Shown in pieces: positions 40,201 to 48,249 of a stretch of DNA of 64,000 bases. Each line of letters opens with the position of its first letter. Positions within the stretch are counted from its first letter, which is position 1. Origin of the DNA: Corynebacterium gerontici (lineage in GTDB: Bacteria > Actinomycetota > Actinomycetes > Mycobacteriales > Mycobacteriaceae). The translations under genes and the position numbers were made by a program. The stretch lies in contig NZ_CP033897.1 of the NCBI RefSeq assembly GCF_003813985.1, positions 558,001-622,000 of the forward strand, read 5' to 3'. The notes beneath the pieces are model-generated. The model had not been told where the DNA came from and made no database searches. It saw only the letters and a list, made by a program, of their open reading frames with translations.

Positions 40201-40448
40201 AACAAGAAGACGGATTCATGGTGGTGGACTGGAAAACCGGCCAGCCGCCGACACCCGCAGAAATGCCAGCGGTGGAAATGCAGCTCGCTGTGTATCGGCT
40301 CGCGTGGGCGAAACTGCGCGGCGTGCCGGTGGAAAAAGTCCAGGCGGCGTTCTATTACGTCGTGGCTCACAGGCTGGTGCAGCCAACCGACTTGCCCGAT
40401 GAACAGGCATTGAGAAAGCTCTTGGATGGGCAGAATGCAACACGGTAG
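37215..40448 (+). CDS. adnB: AdnB subunit of the AdnAB helicase-nuclease
   Basis: Principal motor and second nuclease of AdnAB. 1077 residues from ATG 37215, which overlaps the adnA stop. The motor is intact: Walker A AGAGAGKTE (36-44), FTNKAAQQL, DEYQDTSYAQR, GDPMQSIYGWRGG, LTVHKAKGLEWQHV and YVALTRAERSL. The C-terminal nuclease has GTAFHEWIEKQFG, LRGRIDAVFEQEDGFMVVDWKTGQ and MQLAVYRLAWAK, with the DxK catalytic pair. Together with AdnA and UvrD2 it forms the repair part of this operon. Confidence 0.92.
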   Translation: MIDPTTLSALLGQKFPPTAQQAAVIGAPLESSLVVAGAGAGKTETMAARVVWLVANGLVRPERVLGLTFTNKAAQQLGQRISTRLGALKASAQLDDIDALVPKTEPLRRMLEVIAPTCATYDSFAGSIVREFGLLMPVEPSARIIQNTELFMIADRVLQDYRGQIDTTLQPATIASHLVELSAEMESNLVDAQAIEAETHALLLEADSVPGGREKLNNDTKKILAKQELRLQLLPVVEAFRRHLREERLMTFNQQMATAATLAKEHPQVGATLRSRFDVVLLDEYQDTSYAQRVLLSSLFSQCAVTAVGDPMQSIYGWRGGTASNLEAFPDDFPNVRKSDDETAMVPARKFELTQSFRNPPAVLRLANEVATEILGSPNRSDRLVQPLEPLPDQEAGEVTIGAFKATEEEVEAVADNLARKYQSRGNEPFTAAVLMRKQSQFAAMEHALQERGVPVEVVGLSGLLTVAEVADMLAIATMLIHPEDNEASLRILCGPAVGLGAADLRALAQRASELSATPTQNPLDIEAISDPLEKLRTTISQVQQPDMERTAGLCDAVADLGEPQHLGMSAEAEARLRDLASKLRYLRSNAVQQSLPDLFSAIEGVFQIRTEVLQRKDAEGHNVGTAHLDRFAEVVEEFSRIRGASLGAFLRYTQLAIANDKGLEPGSIEVHSDRVQILTVHKAKGLEWQHVAVMHCDQETYKAKADAWLTQVQRIPSALLGDADTGGNSAFGSPVLEELDTETAARFAKSLKAHGEAFKAKNAAEAIRLFYVALTRAERSLSVSSSKHPPFASFVALKELVPEDAVLNWDIPEKRDQQDPQPEQAFFPHIEEPRGADLVMAAIEQLPELRADGDLFDTWEQDVTAIIEEHEALSNPAIEVTLPRELTATDLVALRQNPERFARRKRRPVPFKPNAYAKRGTAFHEWIEKQFGAVAFLDADELPGFEEFAEENLEELKQHFMDSEWYQRTPIAVEQGFELALGKHMLRGRIDAVFEQEDGFMVVDWKTGQPPTPAEMPAVEMQLAVYRLAWAKLRGVPVEKVQAAFYYVVAHRLVQPTDLPDEQALRKLLDGQNATR

Positions 40449-40484
40449 TCTTTGGCGGAGGCAGGAAGCAATGAGGACAGGGGA

Positions 40485-40496
40485 GCGTCGAAAAGC
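40485..40496 (+). repeat. GCGTCGAAAAGC word upstream of the K+ channel gene
   Basis: Exact copy of the recurrent 12-mer between the GGGGAG sequence and the ATG of the channel gene. Confidence 0.85.
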
Positions 40497-40499
40497 ATC

Positions 40500-41576
40500 A
40501 TGAGCAAGTCAGATCCAGAGCGCTTCCGCACCGAAGTCGAACTCAATGAGCTGCCAGAACACACGCTGCTCAACGTGATTCGCATGCCAGAAAACGAGCC
40601 GATGAGCCCGGTGCGACTGATCGCTCGTCGTTTCGGTTATGCCCTCGGGCTCATCATTATGGTGGCGTTGGTGGTGTACTTCGACAAGGATGGCTACTCG
40701 GAGCATCTCACCTTCGTCGACGCGCTGTACTATTCGGCAGTTTCGCTTTCAACCACTGGTTATGGCGACATCACGCCTGTCACCCAGGTTGCTCGACTCA
40801 TCAATATCATTATCGTCACCCCAATTCGTTTGGCATTCGTGATCCTCTTGGTGGGCACCACAATTTCCGTGCTCACAGAGGAATCCCGCAAAGCTTGGCG
40901 GATCCAGCGTTGGAGGAAGAAGATGCGCAATCACACCGTGGTCATCGGCTACGGCACCAAGGGACGTTCCGCTGTCGCAGCCTTGCTTGCCGACGGCGTG
41001 TCCCCCAACGAAATCGTAGTCGTTGATACGGACCCCACCGCGCTAGAAATGGCGAGCAACGCCGGCCTGGTGAGTGTGAACGGTTCCGCCACGAAGTCGG
41101 AAGTGTTAAAACTCGCGGGCGTGCCAAAGGCGAAAGCTGTCGTGGTAGCACCAAGTTCCGACGACACCGCAGTGCTGGTAACGCTGACGGTTCGCGAGCT
41201 CTCTCCGCATGGCTGGATTGTGGCCAGCGTGCGCGAATCCGAAAACCAGCACCTCCTGGAACAATCCGGCGCAGACTCCGTGGTGATCTCCTCTGAAACA
41301 GCCGGCCGGATGCTTGGACTCGCCACGGTCACCCCATCGGTGGTGGAGATGATGGAAGATTTGCTCTCCCCGGGCGAGGGCTTCTCGGTGGCCGAACGGC
41401 CCGTGGGAGAAGATGAAGTGGGCGCCAACCCCCGGCACTTGGCCGACATTGTGCTCGGCGTGGTCCGCTCAAGCGAGCTGTACCGCATCGATTCGCCGGA
41501 AGCCGAAACGGTGGAACCCGGCGATCGCCTGCTGTACGTGCGCCGCGTGTTCAGCGATGACGTGCCCAACCCATGA
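40500..41576 (+). CDS. cglK: Two-helix K+ channel with cytoplasmic RCK (TrkA-N) domain, CglK-like
   Basis: Potassium channel of the MthK/CglK class, 358 residues. Two membrane helices (about 46-60 and 103-123) flank a pore loop with the selectivity filter TGYGD (86-90). The RCK domain begins at M142 with VVIGYGTKGRSAVAALL (Rossmann GxGxxG-like) and VVDTDP, followed by an RCK_C domain. C. glutamicum CglK takes up K+ and is needed at acid pH. Stop overlaps nudC (ATGA). An internal start (next entry) may give a free RCK domain. Confidence 0.9.
   Translation: MSKSDPERFRTEVELNELPEHTLLNVIRMPENEPMSPVRLIARRFGYALGLIIMVALVVYFDKDGYSEHLTFVDALYYSAVSLSTTGYGDITPVTQVARLINIIIVTPIRLAFVILLVGTTISVLTEESRKAWRIQRWRKKMRNHTVVIGYGTKGRSAVAALLADGVSPNEIVVVDTDPTALEMASNAGLVSVNGSATKSEVLKLAGVPKAKAVVVAPSSDDTAVLVTLTVRELSPHGWIVASVRESENQHLLEQSGADSVVISSETAGRMLGLATVTPSVVEMMEDLLSPGEGFSVAERPVGEDEVGANPRHLADIVLGVVRSSELYRIDSPEAETVEPGDRLLYVRRVFSDDVPNP
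40912..40925 (+). promoter_or_regulatory. Internal Shine-Dalgarno and ATG for a free RCK domain
   Basis: GGAGGA at 40912-40917 is followed 5 bases later by in-frame ATG 40923 (M142). It is a better ribosome site than the one at the full-length start. A product from here would be the 217-residue soluble RCK domain, as made by archaeal MthK. Confidence 0.6.
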
Positions 41577-42253
41577 GCACCTGGCTCGTAGGCCCGTTGG
41601 GTGAGCTGCCCATCGATAGTAAAGGACAACCGGTAGCTCTCGATGAAGGCAACGGGATCCGCCGTGCCAGCAGCGAGGAAGTACTGGCAGTCACTGGTAG
41701 TGCCGCGCGGTGTTTTGATCCGCAGTCACTGAAGATCGTGGCGCTCCTTAATGCCCAAGAACAGCAGCGTTTTCACCCCGGCAGCGGCCAAAGGCTTAGC
41801 GCGCACCCGGATAAACCAGGTGTGGCACGAAGCGCAGACGGTCAGCTCTACTTCCCCCGCATTGATCCTGCGGTTATTGGGCGAGTACAGCTCGCCGGAA
41901 CGGACAAGATTCTGTTGGGAAGAAATGCTCAAAGAAGCAGCTACTTCTCCTTGATCGCCGGATACGTCGATCTTGGGGAAACCTTTGAAGCCGCGTTTAC
42001 CAGGGAAGTGATGGAGGAAGCCGGCAGGCGTATCCAGCAGGTGCAGTACCTTTGCAGTCAACCATGGCCATTCAGCTCCTCCATTATGGTGGGCATGCAC
42101 GCGGTCACCCACGACGAACACCCAGTGGCCAGCACTGATGGCGAGTTGATTGAAACTCGCTGGTGCAGCAAAAAAACGCTGCGCTCCGGGGAAATCGCAT
42201 TGCCCGCCAAAGGTTCAATTGCCCTGCGTCTCATCCAGGAGTGGTGCCAATGA
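41573..42253 (+). CDS. nudC: NAD(H) pyrophosphatase-like Nudix hydrolase without zinc ribbon
   Basis: A 226-residue Nudix protein in the nudC position of this operon. The Nudix box GYVDLGETFEAAFTREVMEEAG matches GX5EX7REUXEEXG and is followed by SQPWPFSSS, the NADH-pyrophosphatase signature with Ser in place of the second Pro. The CxxC...CxxC zinc ribbon of standard NudC (about 260-310 residues) is missing. NudC enzymes cleave NADH and NAD-capped RNA. It overlaps both neighbours by four bases, so the channel, hydrolase and UvrD2 are translated as a coupled set. Confidence 0.85.
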   Translation: MSTWLVGPLGELPIDSKGQPVALDEGNGIRRASSEEVLAVTGSAARCFDPQSLKIVALLNAQEQQRFHPGSGQRLSAHPDKPGVARSADGQLYFPRIDPAVIGRVQLAGTDKILLGRNAQRSSYFSLIAGYVDLGETFEAAFTREVMEEAGRRIQQVQYLCSQPWPFSSSIMVGMHAVTHDEHPVASTDGELIETRWCSKKTLRSGEIALPAKGSIALRLIQEWCQ

Positions 42254-44292
42254 TTGACTTATCCCAGCTCGACCCAGACCAACGCACCGCTGCCGAAGCC
42301 CCACGTGGACCCGTCGCGATCCTTGCTGGCGCAGGCACGGGTAAAACCAGAACGATTACCTATCGCATTGCCCATATGTGCGATCAGGGGCTGACCACCC
42401 CGCAGAGGACCATGGCAGTAACGTTTACCAACCGCGCTGCCAATGAAATGCGGCATCGCCTTGCCCTCATGGGCATTGGGGGAGTGCAAACCCGCACTTT
42501 CCACTCCGCAGCGATGAAACAAGTGGGTTACTTCTGGCCCCAGGTTGCTGGCAGTATGCCGTGGAAGCTGCTGGACAATAAGTTCCCCCTTGTCGCGCGT
42601 GCCATGCGCACCGTGGGCGTGGACAGTAGTACTGAAATGGTGCGCGATGTGCTCAGTGAGGTGGAATGGGCGAAGTCTGCCCTCGTCACACCCCAGCGCT
42701 ACGTTGAGGCCGCTGCAACGCGCGAAACGCCCGTGGCCAAAGAGAAGATCGCCGAGGTGTACCGGCGCTATGAGCAAAGCAAGGCCACGTCGGAAGGAAT
42801 GCTCCTGGACTTCGATGACCTCATCATCCAGGCAACCGGCGCCATTGAGCACTCCCCGGCGATTGCCGAAGAGTTCCGCAGCCAGTACCGCACCTTCGTA
42901 GTAGACGAATACCAAGACGTCACCCCCTTGCAGCAGCGCCTGCTCGATGCCTGGCTGGGGGATCGTGATGATTTGACGGTAGTGGGCGACGCCAATCAGA
43001 CCATTTACTCCTTTACCGGTGCGACCCCGGAATACTTGCTTGATTTCTCCCGCAAATACCGCGACGCGGTGGTGGTGAAGCTGCAGCGCGACTACCGCTC
43101 CACCAAGGAAATCACCGACCTTGCCAACGATGTGATCTCCAGGGCGAAAGGCCGCGCTGCTGGAACGCGCCTGGAACTGCGTGGCATGAGGCCGAGTATT
43201 GAGCATCGCCCCACGTTCGAAGAATATCCCGACGCCCCTGCCGAAGCGCGTGCAGTGGCTGCCAAGGTGCGTGAACTGATTAACGAGGGGGTGCCCGCCA
43301 AAGAAATTGCGGTACTGTATCGCATCAATGCGCTCTCCGAACAATTTGAGCAAGCATTCCACGACGCCGGCATCAGCTATGAAGTGCGCGGCGGCACCTC
43401 CTTCTTCCACCGCCGAGAAATCAAAGAAGCCCTCTCGGTGTTGGCGAAGGCTGCCCAACGTCCCGAGGTCAGTGACGAACCACTCGGACCATTGTTGCGC
43501 CACCTCCTTCGAGGTGTAGGGCTTGTTGACGAAGAACCAACCGGTGCCCAAGCCCGCGAGCGTTGGCAATCGCTCAAGGCACTGTTTGAGCTCGCCGAAG
43601 AACTCTCGCGTGCCACACCGGGTCTAGACCTCCAAGGATTGCTGCACAAACTCAAAGAGCGCGCCGATGCCCAACATCCTCCCGCCAGTAACCGAGTCAC
43701 CTTGACCTCGCTGCACTCTGCGAAGGGTCTGGAATGGGACGTGGTGTTCCTCGTCGGGTTATATGAGGGCATGATGCCCATCCGCCAAGCAATTGCAGCC
43801 GGTGAAGAAGCTATCGAAGAAGAACGCCGACTGTTCTACGTGGGCGTAACGCGCGCCCGTGAACGCCTGTACTGCTCGTGGACATTGGCGCGCCAGGAAG
43901 GCGGCAAAGCAAGCAGAAAGCGTACCCGTTTCCTCGACGGCATTGCCGCGCCCACCACCGCAAGTGTTCCGCCGCGTTCGCAACGCAGAAAAACGTGTAA
44001 AGAATGCGGGAGCGTGCTCCTGAGTGCGCAAGCGATCATCCTTGGCAGGTGCGAGGACTGCCCCGGCGGCAACGAGGCACTTTTTGAAGCTTTGCGCACT
44101 TGGCGCCGGGAGGTAGCGGCTGAGATTCAAAAGCCTGCTTTCGTCATTTTCTCCGATGCAACCTTACGCGCAATCGCGGAAAAAGAACCGCAGGATGCCA
44201 CCGCCTTAGCAAGCATCTCGGGGGTTGGAGAGGTGAAGCTCGAACGCTTCGGTTCGGAGCTGCTCAGCATTATCGAACAATTTGGAAGCTAG
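42250..44292 (+). CDS. uvrD2: DNA helicase UvrD2 with HRDC domain
   Basis: Superfamily 1 DNA helicase, 680 residues from ATG 42250. Walker A AGAGTGKT (26-33), FTNRAANEM, DEYQDVTPLQQR, GDANQTIYSFTG, TSLHSAKGLEWDVV and YVGVTRARERL are all intact. The C-terminus has the tetracysteine motif of mycobacterial UvrD2 (TCKECGS and GRCEDCPG, about residues 583-604) and a final HRDC domain (FSDATLRAIAEKEP and ISGVGEVKLERFG). UvrD2 is essential in M. tuberculosis. A convergent gene begins 8 bases later. Confidence 0.94.
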   Translation: MIDLSQLDPDQRTAAEAPRGPVAILAGAGTGKTRTITYRIAHMCDQGLTTPQRTMAVTFTNRAANEMRHRLALMGIGGVQTRTFHSAAMKQVGYFWPQVAGSMPWKLLDNKFPLVARAMRTVGVDSSTEMVRDVLSEVEWAKSALVTPQRYVEAAATRETPVAKEKIAEVYRRYEQSKATSEGMLLDFDDLIIQATGAIEHSPAIAEEFRSQYRTFVVDEYQDVTPLQQRLLDAWLGDRDDLTVVGDANQTIYSFTGATPEYLLDFSRKYRDAVVVKLQRDYRSTKEITDLANDVISRAKGRAAGTRLELRGMRPSIEHRPTFEEYPDAPAEARAVAAKVRELINEGVPAKEIAVLYRINALSEQFEQAFHDAGISYEVRGGTSFFHRREIKEALSVLAKAAQRPEVSDEPLGPLLRHLLRGVGLVDEEPTGAQARERWQSLKALFELAEELSRATPGLDLQGLLHKLKERADAQHPPASNRVTLTSLHSAKGLEWDVVFLVGLYEGMMPIRQAIAAGEEAIEEERRLFYVGVTRARERLYCSWTLARQEGGKASRKRTRFLDGIAAPTTASVPPRSQRRKTCKECGSVLLSAQAIILGRCEDCPGGNEALFEALRTWRREVAAEIQKPAFVIFSDATLRAIAEKEPQDATALASISGVGEVKLERFGSELLSIIEQFGS

Positions 44293-44299
44293 GCGCAGG

Positions 44300-45118
44300 T
44301 CAAGCGTCGCGCGCCCAACACAAGGGGCAGAGCTGGTGTGCTTTGATCGCATCGGCAGTGGCACTCATGCCATCCAGACGCAGACGCAAACCCGGCCGTG
44401 CGGTGTGAGTACTGCCTCCCGGCCCAAGGTGTGGCACATCCAGGGCACGGATCATGCCAAGCACGGCTCCAGCAGCCGCGTGCCGGGCGGGTGCTTCCAA
44501 AAAGCTCATGCCTTCTTGTGCTCGAATCGAGGCCCAGAGTGGATCAACTTCGCAGCGGTGCAAGTCTGCGCACAGTGGACACGGGCCTTCGCCCGCCATG
44601 CGAATAGGACCGACCACGGCTTTGCCATCAATCGCCTGCACCGGAATCACGTACTGCTGCCTCGCTAACAGCGGTGCGCAGTGGGGATGCTCGTGTGGTG
44701 AGAACACCACGACCACGCCATCAACAGCCAGGCGACGAAGGGCACGCAAGGGGGATTCGCCATCCTTCACGCGGTGCGCCCTCGCACCGAGCGTCTCCAG
44801 CACCGTGGTTTCGATGCCCTGGAGCGAGCCCAGCACCAAAACATCGCGGCAAGCGGCGCGTTTGCGCAGGATACCGTGGACGATGAGGTCGTCGATCAGC
44901 CCGAAAGCCTCACTGCTGCTGAATCCGACGTTTTGCAATTGCCGGTGCAGTTTCGCCTGGGTGCTGCTGGTGCGGATCACGTCCCCGAGTTCCCTGGCGC
45001 GCCCGGGTAAAGTCTGCACAATACCGGCGGTGCTTGCGTCGAGGCCGAATTGCAGTTGGTGACCATTGCGCGTGATGGTGTGTGCGCTTGGGCAAAATTG
45101 CAAGGCATGTTGCTTCAT
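44300..45118 (-). CDS. Orphan TOMM cyclodehydratase-like / E1-like zinc protein
   Basis: A 272-residue protein resembling the leader-binding E1-like part of thiazole/oxazole-modified microcin (TOMM) cyclodehydratases. The hallmark segment VVGPIRMAGEGPCPLCADLHRCEVDP (about residues 175-200) has a CxxC whose partner is a C-terminal CPLC, forming a structural zinc site. GGGGGGAG precedes the ATG at 45118. No YcaO protein, oxidase or precursor peptide is visible nearby, so if related to TOMM enzymes it works alone or has another role. An Rv3196-like gene occupies the same place in mycobacteria. Confidence 0.7.
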   Translation of the reverse strand: MKQHALQFCPSAHTITRNGHQLQFGLDASTAGIVQTLPGRARELGDVIRTSSTQAKLHRQLQNVGFSSSEAFGLIDDLIVHGILRKRAACRDVLVLGSLQGIETTVLETLGARAHRVKDGESPLRALRRLAVDGVVVVFSPHEHPHCAPLLARQQYVIPVQAIDGKAVVGPIRMAGEGPCPLCADLHRCEVDPLWASIRAQEGMSFLEAPARHAAAGAVLGMIRALDVPHLGPGGSTHTARPGLRLRLDGMSATADAIKAHQLCPLCWARDA

Positions 45119-45174
45119 TGATGCTCCCCCCGAAGTCATGATGAACACTCTAGTTGTTTTGAGGTAGCTGCGCA

Positions 45175-45678
45175 GTGGATATGGAAGTGCACGTCATTCG
45201 TTCGGTACGCAGGAAAAAGACAATGTCCGCGCGGATTGTCGATGGGCGCATCGAAATCCGCCTGCCGGCTGGAATGTCGCAGGAAGCTGAAGCCGTGGCG
45301 ATCGAGGAGTTGAAGCAGAAGATCACCAGGAGGCAGCGCAGTGATGATGGCGAGCTAGCCCAGCGCGCCCGGTACCTCAACACCACGTTCTTGGAGGGGC
45401 GTGCGAAGGTTCAGAGCATTCGGTGGGTGAGCAATCAGCGGCACCGATGGGGTTCGTGTTCGCCGCGCTCGGGGGAGATCCGCATTTCTGATCGGCTGGT
45501 TGGGCTGCCGCAATATGTGGTGGACGCGGTGATTCTCCACGAACTCGCGCATACCATCGAGCCGAATCACAGCCCAGCTTTTTGGGAGTTAGCGGATCGT
45601 GCCCCTCAGTCAGAACGTGCTAAAGGATTCTTAGAGGCCATGGAATACGTGCGGGCTTTTCCTCAGCTCAAGGGCTAG
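45175..45678 (+). CDS. YgjP/WLM-type zinc metallopeptidase
   Basis: A 167-residue cytoplasmic metallopeptidase of the YgjP-like (DUF45, SprT/WLM-related) family. The zinc motif HELAH starts at residue 122, with the third ligand His in PNHSPAFWEL, and RWGSCSPRSGEIRIS upstream is the family WGSC motif. GTG start 9 bases after GAGGT. It is divergent from the TOMM-like gene with 56 bases between starts. Natural substrates are unknown; relatives clear DNA-protein crosslinks. Confidence 0.85.
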   Translation: MDMEVHVIRSVRRKKTMSARIVDGRIEIRLPAGMSQEAEAVAIEELKQKITRRQRSDDGELAQRARYLNTTFLEGRAKVQSIRWVSNQRHRWGSCSPRSGEIRISDRLVGLPQYVVDAVILHELAHTIEPNHSPAFWELADRAPQSERAKGFLEAMEYVRAFPQLKG

Positions 45679-45680
45679 CG

Positions 45681-47039
45681 CTACTCCTTGTCTCCATCTT
45701 CCGGATCCTCAGGAGCCTCGGCTGCCTCATTGTCTGTTGCGCCTGATTCACTTTCGGCTTCGAGCATCTTTTCCAGCTCGTTGATCTCAGCAATCGGGTC
45801 GAAGTCATCGCCGAGGAGGCCGTCGATGAACTCAGCAGAGCGTTCAAGATCCTCTGCATCGGGCAGCAAGTCGGGGTGATCCCAGATGTGATCGCGGCGC
45901 TCAATGCCAACCGCAACTTGCACCCGACGCCAGAGTTCAGCAGCCTGCGACACCTTCGGTGCAGCGATATCAATGCTGACCACCTTGGACAGCACGTGAT
46001 CCGCAGAGCCGCCGGTGGCACGTCGCCGGCGCCAGGCCTCCTGCAAAGCAGCCGCTGAGGGCAGGCGCTCATCCAAAGCAGCGAGGGTAACGTGATCGAC
46101 CCAGCCCTCGATCAATGCCAGCAGCGTTTCCAAACGGGCCGTAGCCGCCTGGTTGCTTGAAGTGATTCGTGGGCTGAGGTCCATGCCCTGCAACTGTGCC
46201 ATCGCGTCCTGGATGGCTTCCGGATCACCTGAGTCAAGGTTGAGTTCCCGCACGGTTTCTTCAATATGCGAGGTATCGATGGTGAGTCCGGCAGCGTATT
46301 CTTGCACGCTGGAGACGAGCTGTTCTACCAGCCAAGGAACGTGGCGGAAAAGCCTTTGGCGTGCGGCTTCGCGCGTGCTGAGGAACACCAGAACGTCCTG
46401 AGGCTTCTGGCTCAAAGACGCAGTGAGCTCGCTCAAGTTCTTCGGCAAAATAGCGCTCGTGCCTGCAGGCGCCACAGGCAGGGCGAAATCGGAACCAGCG
46501 AGAGTTTGCGTGGCAAGGTCGCCTAAGGCATTGCCCAGTTGCATGCCAAAGTTCATTGAGGACATTTGGTTCATCATCTGCAGCATGGGGCCGACCATCT
46601 CGCGCGCCTCTTCGGGCATGGAGGCGAGTTGTGCCTCATTCATCTGCTCCGCAACGGGTGTAACCAGGCGCTTCCACATTGGCAGCGTGCGCTCGAGCCA
46701 CATGAAGGCATCCCAGGCCTCCACCGTGTTGCCTGAAGCCGGCAGGATAGTAGCGCCGTCTAACCACAGCTCGGCTAGGCGTACCGCTTCTTCAACAGCC
46801 TTGGAATCGCCCTCAGCAAGGGGCTTAACGTGACCAATTTGCTGGCGAGCGATTCTTTCAGCCAGCGCGTAATTGACAGCACCTTGGCCTTCCGGGGAGT
46901 TCATGGTGGAACCCATGCCCGAGAGCATTTGTCCAAACTGGTTGAGCATGTCACCGAGGCCACCGAAAGGATTGTTCTGGTTACGGTCATCATCGTTGTC
47001 GCCGATGTTGAAGGAGAAACCAAAGCCATTGTTGTTCAT
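45681..47039 (-). CDS. DUF2342 / Zincin_2 family protein
   Basis: A 452-residue actinobacterial protein (Rv3195-type). The N-terminus is Asn/Gly/Asp rich (MNNNGFGFSFNIGDNDDD), the middle is the DUF2342 core with LIEGWVDHVT in the position where this family has its zincin-like motif, and the C-terminus is highly acidic. Classical HExxH is absent. A minus-strand TAGCCT (47047-47052) ends 7 bases before the ATG, with no ribosome site, so the mRNA may be leaderless. It is divergent from the PDZ protease. Role unknown. Confidence 0.8.
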   Translation of the reverse strand: MNNNGFGFSFNIGDNDDDRNQNNPFGGLGDMLNQFGQMLSGMGSTMNSPEGQGAVNYALAERIARQQIGHVKPLAEGDSKAVEEAVRLAELWLDGATILPASGNTVEAWDAFMWLERTLPMWKRLVTPVAEQMNEAQLASMPEEAREMVGPMLQMMNQMSSMNFGMQLGNALGDLATQTLAGSDFALPVAPAGTSAILPKNLSELTASLSQKPQDVLVFLSTREAARQRLFRHVPWLVEQLVSSVQEYAAGLTIDTSHIEETVRELNLDSGDPEAIQDAMAQLQGMDLSPRITSSNQAATARLETLLALIEGWVDHVTLAALDERLPSAAALQEAWRRRRATGGSADHVLSKVVSIDIAAPKVSQAAELWRRVQVAVGIERRDHIWDHPDLLPDAEDLERSAEFIDGLLGDDFDPIAEINELEKMLEAESESGATDNEAAEAPEDPEDGDKE

Positions 47040-47146
47040 GGCTTTTAGGCTACCGGCTTCTGCGCAGGCTGTGGCAATGCTGAGAGCGAACAAGCCCATA
47101 CGCGGCACATGCCAAGCCTGAAAACCTCCGATGGGTGGCGAGCGGG

Positions 47147-47152
47147 TACGCT
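47147..47152 (+). promoter_or_regulatory. -10 element TACGCT of the PDZ protease gene
   Basis: TACGCT, 8 bases, then GTG 47161; there is no Shine-Dalgarno sequence. The opposite gene also looks leaderless, so both starts would be driven from a shared 121-base spacer. Confidence 0.5.
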
Positions 47153-47160
47153 GTGAACCC

Positions 47161-48216
47161 GTGAAACGTCGTTCGCGAACATTGCTGCTAGGCGCGTTGC
47201 CCATGGTGGCGCTCAGCTCTTTGCTGCTCATGCCAGAAATCCCGGGTACTGATGTGCAATTTACGGTGCCTTATGCCATTGAATCTCCCGGTCCCACGTT
47301 TAATACTTTGGGCAGCGTTGATGGCAAAGAAGTGGTGAGAGTCAGCGGCGTCCCGACGGATCAAACTCACGGCAATTTGAACATGACCACGGTGGCCGTT
47401 ACCAGTGGTATTACACTGCCGCAGGCCATCGCCGAGGGGCTATGGTCCGAAAATTCACTAGTCCCCATTGAGCAGATTTTTCCTCAGAACATTTCTAGGG
47501 AAGAACAGCAAGAGGTCAACGACGCTGACTTCGCAGCCTCCGAAGCTTCCGCTACCACTGCGGCGCTCCACTACTTGGACCGTCCGATGGAGGTTCAGGT
47601 GGCGCAGGTGCTGGATGAAGGCCCCGCGCAAAACAAGCTCGAGGCGGGGGATGTGGTGCTCAAGGTTGACGGCAAGAAGGTCGATAGCCCGGAGGCCGTC
47701 AAATCGATCATCGAGGAGTTCGCTCCCGGCGATGAGGTGGATGTGACGGTGAAACGTGGGGAACGGGAAACCACTCAAAAGGTCACTCTTGGCGAGCGCC
47801 CGCACGCTAAGACGCCTACGGCATTTCTTGGGATCACGATGCAGGAAACCTCCGCCGAAGGCATTGAGGTGACCTACAACCTGGAGGACATCGGAGGCCC
47901 TTCTGCCGGACTGATCTTCGCATTAGCTGTCGTTGACAAGCTGGATGATCGCGACATCAGTGGCGGGAAGTTCGTCGCAGGCACCGGCACCATCGACGGC
48001 GAGGGCAATGTTGGCCCCATCGGGGGCATCACCCATAAGATTCGCGCCTCCGAGGAGGCCGGTGCAGAGATTTTCCTTGCCCCTGCTGGCAATTGCGCCG
48101 AGGTCAATGCGATGCATCCAGAACACATCGTGGTTGCCAAGGTGAGCACGTTGGAAGAAGCAGTGGAGGCGCTGGAGGGTTTTCAGCGCGGTCAAACGGT
48201 CGCCACTTGCGAATAA
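47161..48216 (+). CDS. PDZ-domain, Lon-like serine protease (YlbL family)
   Basis: Membrane-anchored protease of 351 residues. One N-terminal helix (about 7-24), a YlbL-type N-domain, a PDZ domain (about 140-212) and a C-terminal Lon-type proteolytic domain. The Ser-Lys dyad is S248 in GGPSAG and K293 in GGITHKIRA. In Bacillus YlbL degrades the SOS division inhibitor YneA; the corynebacterial substrate is unknown. The catalytic domain faces outward. Confidence 0.88.
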   Translation: MKRRSRTLLLGALPMVALSSLLLMPEIPGTDVQFTVPYAIESPGPTFNTLGSVDGKEVVRVSGVPTDQTHGNLNMTTVAVTSGITLPQAIAEGLWSENSLVPIEQIFPQNISREEQQEVNDADFAASEASATTAALHYLDRPMEVQVAQVLDEGPAQNKLEAGDVVLKVDGKKVDSPEAVKSIIEEFAPGDEVDVTVKRGERETTQKVTLGERPHAKTPTAFLGITMQETSAEGIEVTYNLEDIGGPSAGLIFALAVVDKLDDRDISGGKFVAGTGTIDGEGNVGPIGGITHKIRASEEAGAEIFLAPAGNCAEVNAMHPEHIVVAKVSTLEEAVEALEGFQRGQTVATCE

Positions 48217-48217
48217 A

Positions 48218-48241
48218 CCCTGCCTTTAGGTGACGGCAGGG
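48218..48241. terminator. Terminator between convergent genes
   Basis: CCCTGCC (48218-48224) pairs with GGCAGGG (48235-48241) around a 10-base loop, between the protease stop and the stop of the opposing lipoprotein gene. The T-run is weak. Confidence 0.6.
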
Positions 48242-48249
48242 CAGGGAAG

